This document shows, one piece after another, positions 33,360 through 42,815 of a stretch of DNA of 54,940 nt; position 1 is the stretch's first letter, and every line of letters begins with the position of its first letter. The DNA lies in assembly GCA_003427395.1 (NCBI GenBank), contig BFEA01000122.1, positions 487,242 to 542,181 on the forward strand, in the 5' to 3' direction. Under the pieces are notes generated by a model. The model had not been told where the DNA came from and made no database searches. It worked only from the letters and a program-made list of their open reading frames with translations. The DNA is from Chara braunii (lineage: Eukaryota > Streptophyta > Charophyceae > Charales > Characeae). The position numbers and the translations under genes are program-made.

Positions 33360-34464
33360 ATGATGGTCCTGCCAAACAAGATTAAGGTAATCAGCTGGAA
33401 TATAAGGGGGTTGGGGGATACGTCCCTCCGTTCCAAACGTTCGAGTTTCAAGTATTGGGCACGAAACGAAGGCATTCAGATATTATGCATTCAAGAACTA
33501 AAGCTCGATGATCAGAAAATTGCAGACATTCAAGGCTGGTGGCCAGGGCCGCAATTTTTGGGCCCAACCGTGGGATCCAAGGGTAGTACAACCATCCTTA
33601 TTCACAAAGACTTCGATGTGGAGGTCCTGGACAATTTCCACGACTCGGGGGGTCGGTGGGTATGGGTTAAATTGGCAGTAGGTGATGAAGACTGGGCGGT
33701 GATGTCGGTATATGCACCTATAGACTACACAGACAGATCAAATTTTTTTGCTTCCCTCCCAGCCTTCATTCCGGATGTTGAGAATATCATTATTGCAGGC
33801 GATTGGAACACCACCCTTAACCCGGGGCTGGACTCCTCCAGTACCTCAGCAATAAGACCAGACGCTCACATGCTCTCCTCCTTCATGGAGGCTCAATGCC
33901 TGGTGGACGTTTTTAGGACATTAAACCCAGAAACTTCGGGTCACAATTGGCATGGCCCAAAACCGGCAGCCCCGTTCCTTCCCCCCACAAGAAGATTGAA
34001 CTTCATTCTTGCTAGGGGGACAGTTTGGGACAGATGCATTTGGAGCGACATCCTGAACGGACATCTCTCTGACCACTACCCGGTTGGAATGAAAATTCTA
34101 GCAAAATCACAATTTGAAAAGGTCCGGCCGCCTTTTCGGCTTAACACAAGAGTTCTCCAGGACCCAGGGATACCAGCTTGGGTTAAGGAACAAATGATGA
34201 AATGGTTGACAGGCAAGGACCTGTTTCCGAATGAACAGGCCTGGGCCGAAACAGGATTGTACATCATCACATCGACACTCAAAAAATTCTCCAGGATAAA
34301 GGCGGCAAGCAGGTCTTAGGCGGAACGCAGGACACGAAAGGCGATAGCGAACGCCGAGCAGAATATGGGAAAGGATGTCTTTTCTGATCACGACTGGTAA
34401 AACAAACGAGCGGACAACATCACTCTCCTTGAAGCAATAGAGGTTAAAAAACAGGAAGACTGAC
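33360..34464 (+). pseudogene. LINE ORF2 N-terminus: APE-type endonuclease domain
   Basis: Begins MMVLPNKIKVISWNIRGLG. Endonuclease/exonuclease/phosphatase motifs appear in order: N14 (WNIRGL), E46 (IQELKL), Y118 (YAPIDY), D148 and N150 (GDWNTT), and S237-D238-H239 (SDHYPV). The motif normally read as R(L/I)D before the last block is RRLN here (N214), so a usually conserved Asp is missing. The domain should nick target DNA to prime reverse transcription; the Asn change suggests loss of activity. The same frame continues into the reverse transcriptase but is cut by TAG 34317, TAA 34398 and TGA 34461, all in the linker. Confidence 0.85.
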
Positions 34465-34466
34465 TG

Positions 34467-36278
34467 TTGTGGCTCAAAGTCAGAGGTCTTGTTGTATTTG
34501 ATAGAATGACCAAGGAAACATTTAGGGCCCTTATCCTGAGCCAAACCAAGCCAGTCATATATGAGCTTTCTCACCCCTTCAGCCCATTGGAACCGACGGC
34601 GACGGGGACGGAAGACATGTGTAGATATGCGCTATTGTACTTTAAGGATATAGTCTCAACCCGACATCCTCAACTCAAATTTGGCTCAGCTCTCTCCGCT
34701 TCCTCCGACTTTTGGGAAGACCTACGGACGGTCATCTCCCCCACAGAGAGAGATCGACTGGATGCCCCATTCTCCCCACAAGAACTCCACACGGCCGCCG
34801 GAAAAATGACCAAAGGTAAGTGTCCTGGTATTGATGGCTTGCCAGTGGAATTGTTCCTCTGTGCATGGGAGGCATTCGCCCCTTTCCTATGTCAAATCTT
34901 TAACAGCACCCATACCTCGGGGTCCCTTCCTAAAGGGTGGCTGAAGGGAGTTATTTCCTTGCTCTATAAAAAGGGTGATAAGAGGGAGGTAAGAAATTAC
35001 CGTCCCATTTCAGTCCTCAATGTCGCCTACAAGATCCTGGCCAAGGCTATGGCCATTAGACTTGCAGATATCCTCCCCGACCTGATAGGTATGGAGCAAG
35101 GTGCCTTTGTGAAAGGCAGATCCATATTCAACAATATCCTATCCACGGTCCAAGCCCTCGAGATTCTGGGCACAGATAAATTGAATTTTGCCATCCTCCT
35201 CCTAGACATGGAGAAGGCATACGATAAAGTTGGATGGGCGTTTGTATCCATGACGCTGCTGAAAATGGGCTTTGGCCCAGGTTTCTGCACTTGGGTCAGG
35301 GCTATGTACGAAGACGCGTCCTCAGTGGTCATGGTGAACGGGAAACTCTCGCAGAGCTTCCCCCTCACCAGATCCCTAAGGCAAGGATGCCCCCTGGCCC
35401 CACTCCTCTTTGTCATTCAACTTGAGGTCCTCATTAACAACATCAAAAAGAATGACGCAATTGTAGGCCTCAGTATTCCCCACTCGATACAATGGAAGGG
35501 GGGTGCGCTAGCTGACGACCTGACCATTGCCTGTGCGAACACGATACCATCCATGCAATCTCTAAGGGGCGTTTTAGACGAATATTGTGTTCTCTCTGAA
35601 GCGTCCATTAACTGGGAAAAGTCAGCATTTCTCCTCCCAGAGCCATTCATAATTTCCGTGGACTGGGGCCTTNAACAAGTCCCGGCTAATAGCTCGGACA
35701 GGTTTCTAGGTATCCAAGTCTCCCTCACGGACTGTTCTGCCGCTCAGGATGCTATCCTGGTTGAGAAAGTCACGGCCAGGATCTTGGGGTGGTCCCGGAA
35801 CTTCATACTTTCGCTCTTCGGTAGAGCCCTAGTTATTTCATCAGCTGCTTTCTCTATCCTGTGGTTTCCGCTAACAATCCATCTGTTGGGGGAGGATGCA
35901 TACAAGAGAATTAAATATGTGGTTGCCCGCTATTTATGGAAACCAGCCGCCTCGGATCTGCAGGGCTACATTGGCAAGGTGGCCTGGGAAACGATATGCT
36001 TCCCCAGAAATGAGGGTGGATTGGGTATCCTGGATCCGGCACAGCAGAACATAGCCGTCCTGGCCAAGTGGCCTACCCAAGCCATGTTCGAACCAGACAA
36101 CAAAATTTGGAAAGCTTTTGCAGAATATATCCTGATGGAAGAGTGGAGCCTTTCTCACCCCTCTCATGTATGGCTTTGCTTTCTCATCAAGTCATTTTGC
36201 AACAGGCACCCTAAATCTAGAGTTTGGAGGAACATTCTGGCAGCCTGGAACAAAATCAGGCCAGGCCGCAAATGTTAA
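34467..36278 (+). pseudogene. LINE ORF2 middle: reverse transcriptase domain
   Basis: In frame with the endonuclease part. RT motifs seen: KGKCPGIDGLPVELF, ISLLYKKGD with NYRPISVLN, GAFVKGRS, LLLDMEKAYDKVGW (motif A, Asp at about codon 247 counting from 34467), RQGCPLAPLLF (motif B) and ALADDLTIA (motif C, Asp-Asp at about codons 350-351). Catalytic aspartates are intact. Position 35673 is N; the near-identical copy at 46493-46927 has A there. The frame ends at TAA 36276 because of a frameshift close to 36265-36280; the protein continues in another frame. Confidence 0.92.
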
Positions 36279-37596
36279 ATGAAATCTTGTTTGAGAATGA
36301 CCTGCTTAAACAGCAGGAGGGCACTCCCCTGTTGGCTGATGGCAGCCCGGGCTCCTTCGGGAGAGCCTGGGTAGAGAAAGGAATCATTCAACTCAAAGAT
36401 ATTTGGGATTCACAGTCGAACGACTGGATCCCCCTGGAATCCCTTAGATCCAAGGCCCCGAGGTTACATAATCTGGCCCTGAACTACGACAAAATTAAAC
36501 AAGCGGTGCCCCCACACTGGGTAGCCGCCCTGAAGCCAACAGCTGACTGGTCGCCAGGTACTTGGCTGTTTGACCCCATTGACAGAAACACTATGTGGAA
36601 GGCTCTTGGCCCGGATCTGAGACCAGGGACCAAGGCACAGATGTGGACCTTAAAAAAAAAGGACAAGCAATGGGGAGCCCTAAAGTACACAGAGGAGGTC
36701 GTGATTCACCCCTCAGCAGACTGGAAGGAAGCCAGGGTTATGGAGGACTCAAAAAAATACAGTGCTCCCTCCTGCCCCTGGTAGTATCCACTCTGAGGAT
36801 TGAACCCATGATTCAGGGTTGGTCCTTGAGATACTCCAGCCGGGTCTCACTGGGGCGAAGCCAGACAATCCCGCTTTTTGAGTACAAACCAAAAGCGGGG
36901 GTGGCGAGTCTGAGATCCAGAAAAGAGAAAAAACCGCTTTGGATGGTGAAGAAACGCAACCTAGCGAACCAGATCTCTACGCCTCAAGACATAGAGCTTT
37001 TTAAACTCTGGAAGAGCCTGAAAAAGATGCCGGCCCAGAGAACAGCAGCCGTAATGTGGCTCCAGTCCATGCAGGTCACAGCTACTTCTGTATGGCTCAA
37101 GGCCAAGGGCCTCCCGATATCGGTCACCTGTGTCAGATGCGATTGGGCATGGGAAACGGCTCCCCATCTGTGGCTGTCCTGTCCTTTTTCCTCAGAACTC
37201 TGGGAGTGGTGGAAGGAAAGATGGAGACTAGCAGGACTCCAACCAGACGTCTGGACAGAGAGCTTCATTCTACAAGGGATCTCAGACAACGATGGCACAC
37301 TAGACAGTGGGATCAACTACACTGCCCTCGTATGCCGAGGAGTAATCATGGAAGCTATCGGGTGGACTAGAAACGAGCTCCTGTTCAAAGGAGGAAAGCT
37401 TAGTCACCCCCATATCTGTAACAAGATACTGGCAGACCTGCGACTCACCATCCTATCAGACTGGCGCTCAAGAAATTTTATATGGTTTGCCAAAACATGG
37501 GCCCACAATGGAGCCTTTGGCTCAATGAACTCGAAGGGAGGGATGGTATTTGCTGAATGGCTAAGACCATCCGGTCCCAAACATAGTAGCACTTAA
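36279..37596 (+). pseudogene. LINE ORF2 C-terminus with zinc finger, frameshifted
   Basis: Coding continues in a second frame (to about 36757) and then a third (to the TAA ending at 37596). The second shift is probably in the A7 run at 36751-36757, a place where sequencing or assembly errors are also common. The last part has CVRCDWAWETAPHLWLSC, a CX2CX8HX4C zinc-binding motif typical of the zf-RVT region at the end of plant LINE ORF2. It is followed by the Trp-rich tail seen in these elements, ending FAEWLRPSGPKHSST. Confidence 0.85.
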
Positions 37597-38308
37597 TGGT
37601 TGTTTCCTTTTTCCTCTGTCGTACTAGTTTATGAGTCCAGTTGCTTGTTTTTTTGGAAGGATGGCTTTTTGGGACGCTGGACCCGGTTTCCAGCACAAGC
37701 CTAAGCTGGGTAGTGGCCCCAGTTTTTCCTCCGAGGTTTTCCCGGGGCCTGGACCCACTAGAGGGAGGTTTAGTTTAGTTTTGGAGTTGTGTGACAGCCA
37801 GGACAGCAAAGAAAAGAAAAGCTAAAATTTGTGCAGCCGTTAGAATAGTGGGCTGCCTGACAAAGATGTGCTATATCAAATTTGCATTGAGAGAGAAAAA
37901 GTAAAGAGAGACCTGACAGTTGAATCTGACGACTGACAGACCAACCACAGCTTTCTTCACACACAGGAGGGAGTCCTTGTTTCTAGCCTACTGCTTGGTA
38001 GGCTAGAATCAAAGACTGCGGGCCTTTGGGCGGGAAAAGGATTGTGTGGGCATTGCCAGTGTTAAGAGACTATTCTTTTCTGTTTGTTGCCTTTCTTTGA
38101 ATTTTCTTTAACATTTTATTGCATTCTTCTAAAACGCCCAGTCATGACTGGGCGTCCGATCTGTTACATCCAATGGCCAAAGTGTGTCACTCGTGTCCCA
38201 CTGTATTACATTTCTAAACTAAACAGCTGCTAGTGGGACCAGGCCCCCGGCCTCTTTTTATTCGTTTGGAAATAAAGCTATTCTTTCTATAAAAAAAAAA
38301 AAAAAAAA
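37597..38308 (+). other. LINE 3' UTR, polyadenylation signal and poly(A)
   Basis: AATAAA at 38271-38276 lies 15 bases before an A run of 18 (38291-38308). Inside the UTR, the arms at 37741-37761 and 38230-38250 are inverted repeats (19 of 21 bases) and share GG(T/A)CCCACTAG with the M2 MITE at 26338-26507. A GGGACGCTGGACCCGG block (37669-37684) is a reverse-complement member of the dispersed motif seen at 42255 and 45864. Confidence 0.75.
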
Positions 38309-38388
38309 GACAAAAATGTGGCGGGTGCATCTGGCGATGTTCTAGGAGGAAGTGCTTCTCACTTTGCACATTTCGAGACTGGTGTGGC

Positions 38389-38947
38389 GATGCCCTAAAC
38401 GGGCCGATCGTTCTCTGCTCCTTTCTTTTTTCTTCTTTTTTCTTTTTTTCTTTTTTTCTTTTTTTTCTTCTCTCTGCTCCTTTGAAGAATGTATCGCTTT
38501 TTCTTTTCGTCTTTCGAAGAGGATTTTATTTGCCAAACACCCTGACTTCATAGCCCAGCATCAGGGAAAAAAAATAAAAAAGGACGATCAAAGCGTTCTT
38601 CTTACCGCCTTTTGCCTCCCGTCTCCCACCGATTGCGTCGTTTCTCCCGAACTTCCCCTCCCTTCCGTCCCGTCCTGCGTCTCGACTGCTGCACAACACG
38701 GCAAGTGATGATATTGAGGGACCGACCACGCTCGCCGGGAACCACGGGCGGGGGGGCGGAGGGACGAAACATGTCACGGCGCGAACATGGAGGAGCACCT
38801 CCCTCCACCTATTCCTACTCTTCTTCGGTGCTGCAGGCGGGTGGCTTGCGGGCGGGCGCGTCGCCGACCTTGCGCGGTAAGATCAAAGAACTCCTTCGAC
38901 ATACCCAGTCCTTGGGGCCCTCATCCCTCTGAATGATATGCCTCCCA
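38389..38947. other. Intergenic, pyrimidine-rich
   Basis: A T/C-rich stretch (38415-38480) and no supported gene up to the gap. Confidence 0.5.
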
Positions 38948-39577
38948 NNNNNNNNNNNNNNNNNNNNNNNNNNNNNNNNNNNNNNNNNNNNNNNNNNNNN
39001 NNNNNNNNNNNNNNNNNNNNNNNNNNNNNNNNNNNNNNNNNNNNNNNNNNNNNNNNNNNNNNNNNNNNNNNNNNNNNNNNNNNNNNNNNNNNNNNNNNNN
39101 NNNNNNNNNNNNNNNNNNNNNNNNNNNNNNNNNNNNNNNNNNNNNNNNNNNNNNNNNNNNNNNNNNNNNNNNNNNNNNNNNNNNNNNNNNNNNNNNNNNN
39201 NNNNNNNNNNNNNNNNNNNNNNNNNNNNNNNNNNNNNNNNNNNNNNNNNNNNNNNNNNNNNNNNNNNNNNNNNNNNNNNNNNNNNNNNNNNNNNNNNNNN
39301 NNNNNNNNNNNNNNNNNNNNNNNNNNNNNNNNNNNNNNNNNNNNNNNNNNNNNNNNNNNNNNNNNNNNNNNNNNNNNNNNNNNNNNNNNNNNNNNNNNNN
39401 NNNNNNNNNNNNNNNNNNNNNNNNNNNNNNNNNNNNNNNNNNNNNNNNNNNNNNNNNNNNNNNNNNNNNNNNNNNNNNNNNNNNNNNNNNNNNNNNNNNN
39501 NNNNNNNNNNNNNNNNNNNNNNNNNNNNNNNNNNNNNNNNNNNNNNNNNNNNNNNNNNNNNNNNNNNNNNNNNNNNN
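38948..39577. other. Assembly gap (630 N)
   Basis: Run of N. It is bounded on the right by a GT/GA microsatellite, which probably caused the break. Confidence 0.99.

Positions 39578-39656
<79 letters not shown>
39578..39656. repeat. (GT)n(GA)n microsatellite
   Basis: GT run followed by about 60 bases of GA repeats. Confidence 0.95.
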
Positions 39657-39658
<2 letters not shown>

Positions 39659-39950
39659 TGGTGGTCCACAAGCTGACATCTTCACGGGCTAATAGCTGCG
39701 CTGTCTTCGTCCAATTGGCTCCTGCATTGGCATCTCCCGCGTCCTAGATTATCACCGTCTACTCATCCCTCTTCATCTGTCTCACTCTCTCTCCCTTGTC
39801 TCCTCTCTTTCATGGACTTCATGACGAAGCGTCAAGTTCAGGGGCTTGCTCCACGCCAAGCCGAGTGTAGATCTTGTTTTTTCTTTTTGTGTTCCTTGGA
39901 TTTGGTTATTTTATTTTTATCAGTTTATAATGTTCTTGACCCTTTTTTCC

Positions 39951-40079
39951 CCTTAACGTTTTGCTCTCCCACAACTGTCCCACTTTGTCCCACCCTTAAC
40001 GTTTTGCTCTCCCACAACTGTCCCACTTTGTCCCACCCTTAACGTTTTGCTCTCCCACAACTGTCCCACTTTGTCCCAC
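39951..40079. repeat. 43-bp tandem repeat, three exact copies
   Basis: Units at 39951-39993, 39994-40036 and 40037-40079 are identical; each begins CCTTAACGTTTTGCTCTCCC and ends TTTGTCCCAC. They lie about 500 bp upstream of the peptidyl-tRNA hydrolase start. Identity implies recent amplification. Confidence 0.95.
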
Positions 40080-40575
40080 AATTGCCGCACGGGTAGATCT
40101 ACGTCTTATCCCGTGGGTAGTGGGACCGTGGCCCAGGTACGTACTCAGTTCCTGTTTGTCCTTCCTTTCCTCTTCATGGCGGCTAATTTTGTTTTCCCCC
40201 ATCACTTTTTTCGTTTCCTCCTCTTTTCAACTGGCGCCTGATTTTATTTAATTCATGTTATTCCCTATGGATTCGATCTCAGGTCTGTATTTCAACAGTT
40301 CATGGGTGTACCAAGTGACCAAGGACCGGTGGTATGGTGGCTAATAAAGGGCAGAGAGAAGAAAGATTTATAGAAATTTCAAATTCAGCGATAACAACGA
40401 TGACAACCCAAAATCAACGGTGAAGTTGAGGGATTCGATCATCTGATCTGGCTCCCGCAATCGGTGTGATCGACACGTCATATCCGCCGGTGCTGATTGG
40501 ACCAGCTGAGCTGGCACAACGGCAGCAGTATCGGGAGCAGCCTCGGCAGCAGCGAGTAAAGGGGAGAAGGGAGCG
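40080..40575 (+). promoter_or_regulatory. Upstream region of the peptidyl-tRNA hydrolase gene
   Basis: The promoter and 5' UTR should lie here by position. No TATA box or other element could be assigned with confidence. The last 80 bases are purine-rich (GAGTAAAGGGGAGAAGGGAG before the ATG). Confidence 0.35.
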
Positions 40576-41973
40576 ATGTCGTCAGCAGCAACGGCTATGG
40601 CTCGCCTTAGTCAGGTGGTTTTCCTCTTTGGACCCATGCATGGAGGAGGAGGAGGAGGATGTGTAGGGGTGAGGGGTGTTCTACGGTCCGCCAAATCGTT
40701 ACACGTCAGCAATTTATTATCGCTGCCACGTTCGCGAGGGTCAGACTTGCAATTGGACTGGTTGGATTGGGGTTGTCGTCAATTCCCTTGTTCAAGAAAG
40801 GTCGAGGGATCAGCGTTCGTCTTCTCCTCCTCCTCTTCCTCCTCCTCCTCCTCCTCCTCCTCCTCCTCCTCCTCATCATCATCATCGTCGTCGTCGCCAC
40901 TGTCATCGTGTTCGTCATCATCGCCACTTGTTAAAGGAAGGCGGCGCTACTCCTGTGCTGCTGTTAGCGAAGAGAGAGAGAGAGAGAGAGATGGAGAGGA
41001 GGAGGGAGGCATGGGCGCGGCAATGAAGGGAAAAGCAGGAGAAGGGAATGAGAACAAGAGCAGGAAGAGGAGAGAAGGGAGAGGGGAGAGCGGTGTGGGG
41101 GGGAAAGCACACGCATTGCTGACCGCAACGCTGACGGAAGGGGATAAAGAGGAGGAGGAGGAGGAGGAGGCGGCGGGGGGTGGGGTTAATCAGAGAGTCC
41201 AAGCCAATGGCAGCTCCAGTTTACCACGTGGCAGATCGACGCGTCCACGTGTTAATTACCCCACCTCTTCGTCATCCACGTCATCATCCCTGTCATCGCG
41301 ATCAGAAGGCGAAGCAGCAGCAGCAGCAGCAGGAGGAGGAGGAGGAGGAGGAGGAGGAGGTGGTGGTGGTAAACAGTCTGGATTGTGGTTGATTGTCGGG
41401 TTAGGAAACCCAGGCAGAAAATACATCGGCACCCGCCATAACGCTGGCTTCGAGGTTATCGATAGATTGGCTATGGCCGAAGGAATCCCGATGGGTTCCA
41501 TAGAATCCAAGGCTGTCGTTGGGCGTGGTTTAATTTGCAACATTCCCGTTTTATTAGCAAAGCCACAAACTTTCATGAACTGCAGCGGCCAGTCCGTCGG
41601 TCCTCTGGCCAGGTATTACAGAATTCCAAATGATCGTGTACTCGTTATATGTGATGATCTAGATCTATCCTTAGCGGCTTTGCGGATCCGACGGAAAGGC
41701 AGTGCTGCTGGGCACAATGGAATGAAAAGTGTAATCGAAGGACTGAAAGGAAGCAAAGATTTTCCAAGACTGCGGATCGGGATCGGGAGACCTGGAGGAG
41801 GGCTCCCGATCGAAGCATATGTATTACAGAAATACACCAAGGAGGAAAGAGAAGAAATGGAGTGTACTATCCACCAGGCCACCAATGCCGTCAGAGCCGT
41901 GCTCGTGGACGGAATGGACAAAGCGATGAATGTGTGGAATGTGGCTAGAAGCTTCAGGCTCGTCGGAGATTAA
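40576..41973 (+). CDS. PTH: Peptidyl-tRNA hydrolase, probably chloroplast (or mitochondrial)
   Basis: 465 residues. The catalytic domain spans about 269-465: GLGNPG (275-280), THNAGF-type RHNAGF with catalytic His288, KPQTFMN with Asn335, CDDLDL with Asp360 (equivalent of E. coli Asp93), GHNGMKS with Asn381, and GIGRPGG. The enzyme hydrolyses peptidyl-tRNA released from stalled ribosomes, recycling tRNA. The bacterial protein is about 195 residues, so the first 268 are extra: a basic, Ser/Arg-containing start suited to an organelle transit peptide, then poly-Ser (TCC repeats near 40830-40905), an acidic/basic low-complexity section and poly-Gly (GGA repeats near 41330-41370). No intron interrupts the frame. 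The ATG at 40576 is the first in frame with a transit-like sequence; a start further downstream is possible. Organelle choice is inference. Confidence 0.93.
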   Translation: MSSAATAMARLSQVVFLFGPMHGGGGGGCVGVRGVLRSAKSLHVSNLLSLPRSRGSDLQLDWLDWGCRQFPCSRKVEGSAFVFSSSSSSSSSSSSSSSSSSSSSSSSPLSSCSSSSPLVKGRRRYSCAAVSEERERERDGEEEGGMGAAMKGKAGEGNENKSRKRREGRGESGVGGKAHALLTATLTEGDKEEEEEEEAAGGGVNQRVQANGSSSLPRGRSTRPRVNYPTSSSSTSSSLSSRSEGEAAAAAAGGGGGGGGGGGGGKQSGLWLIVGLGNPGRKYIGTRHNAGFEVIDRLAMAEGIPMGSIESKAVVGRGLICNIPVLLAKPQTFMNCSGQSVGPLARYYRIPNDRVLVICDDLDLSLAALRIRRKGSAAGHNGMKSVIEGLKGSKDFPRLRIGIGRPGGGLPIEAYVLQKYTKEEREEMECTIHQATNAVRAVLVDGMDKAMNVWNVARSFRLVGD

Positions 41974-42018
41974 TTAATCCCCGCAGTAAGGGAGGTGGAG
42001 GGGTGAAGGTGGGGAAGG

Positions 42019-42020
<2 letters not shown>

Positions 42021-42086
<66 letters not shown>
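42021..42086. repeat. (CT)n microsatellite just 3' of PTH
   Basis: CT run beginning 48 bases after the stop codon, so it is probably in the 3' UTR. Confidence 0.95.
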
Positions 42087-42090
<4 letters not shown>

Positions 42091-42208
42091 GTGCCCCTTT
42101 CTCTGTGTGTGTGTGGGGCATGCACACACACACATGTTCCTTCCCCTTTTCTTTGTTTCTCTCAGTTCAAGTATGGTCATGGAATTCGGATTTGCCTTCA
42201 TTATCATC

Positions 42209-42232
42209 TTTTTTTTTTTTTTTTTTTTTTTT
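42209..42232. repeat. Poly(T) run
   Basis: 24 T, possibly the minus-strand poly(A) of an inserted retrosequence; no body was identified. Confidence 0.7.
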
Positions 42233-42249
42233 GGTTGGGGAGCAGCACG

Positions 42250-42345
42250 CGCTGGGAACCGGGCCCAGCGTCCCATATGGAAATTTACATATGATTTTGA
42301 AGATTGAGATACCGGGGCCATTACCCGGCTTTGGCTCAGAAAAAA
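42250..42345 (+). repeat. Dispersed repeat with CCGGGCCCAGCGTCCC motif
   Basis: GGGAACCGGGCCCAGCGTCC followed about 60 bases later by CATTACCCGGCTTTGGCT. The same pair of blocks occurs at 45858-45960 (ACGGGTCCAGCGTCCC, then GCATTACTTGGCTTCGCT). The second block alone occurs at about 44930-44952 and the first, inverted, at 37669-37690. Confidence 0.6.
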
Positions 42346-42815
42346 GGAGGCTACTTAGAAAATGACTACGACAAACTTCAAAATATAAACAGAAATCAGG
42401 AAACTGCTCAGAAAACCTCCCCATCCATCAGCTTTACCTTCCTCCGGCAAGACTTACTGCAGCAGAGCCACCATCTCCCCTGCTGCTATGCCCTATTCCC
42501 ATCCTACCAGCTAGCCCCCTCACTAGTAGGNCGCGTGATATCCCACCATCTCCTTCCCCACTCCCCCTCGTTCTGTTTTGGCTCAAAAAGTTAGAGCTAC
42601 TTTAGGAAATAACTACAACAGACTTCAAGAATCAACAGGACTCAAAATCCAACTCGAAACCGCCCTTTCCCCATCAATCCTCTGTTCCTCACTCCGGCAA
42701 GACTTACTGCAGCAGAGCCACCATCTCTACTGTTGCTATACCCTATTCCAATCCTACCAGCTAGCCCCGTCGCTAGTAGGACGCATGATATCCCACCGTC
42801 TTCTTCTCCCACTCA
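42340..42815. repeat. 237-bp tandem duplication
   Basis: TTTGGCTCA at 42340 and 42577 starts two colinear copies. They share CTCCGGCAAGACTTACTGCA, GCAGAGCCACCATCTC and CCTACCAGCTAGCCCC. A single N at 42531 sits in copy 1 where copy 2 reads A. Non-coding. Confidence 0.9.

Larger units (their letters stand above)
30565..38303 (+). mobile_element. Full-length L1-like LINE retrotransposon, degenerate
   Basis: A 14-bp direct repeat, AAAAAGACAAAAAT, flanks the element (30551-30564 and 38304-38317). The right copy overlaps the poly(A) tail, so only GACAAAAAT is unambiguous. The element has a 5' UTR of about 0.8 kb containing a repeated AGCGCTAATTCGT. ORF1 lies at about 31338-33147 and ORF2 at 33360-37596 (endonuclease, reverse transcriptase, C-terminal zinc finger). 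A 0.7-kb 3' UTR has AATAAA at 38271, and poly(A) begins at 38291. The architecture is that of plant L1-clade LINEs. Several stops and frameshifts make autonomous activity unlikely, unless some are assembly errors. Confidence 0.9.
30529..38388. mobile_element. MITE family M1, copy 3, split by the LINE
   Basis: GCCACACCACTC…GAAATGTG (30529-30550) and the reverse complement of 38367-38388, GCCACACCAGTC…GAAATGTG, are 22-bp TIRs with two mismatches. The LINE (30565-38303) sits between them with its target duplication. Without the LINE and one duplication copy, the MITE would be about 107 bp. It retains GACAAAAAT-GTGGCGG and GATGTTCTAGGAGGAAGTGC, matching the internal blocks of the other M1 copies. 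Confidence 0.75.
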
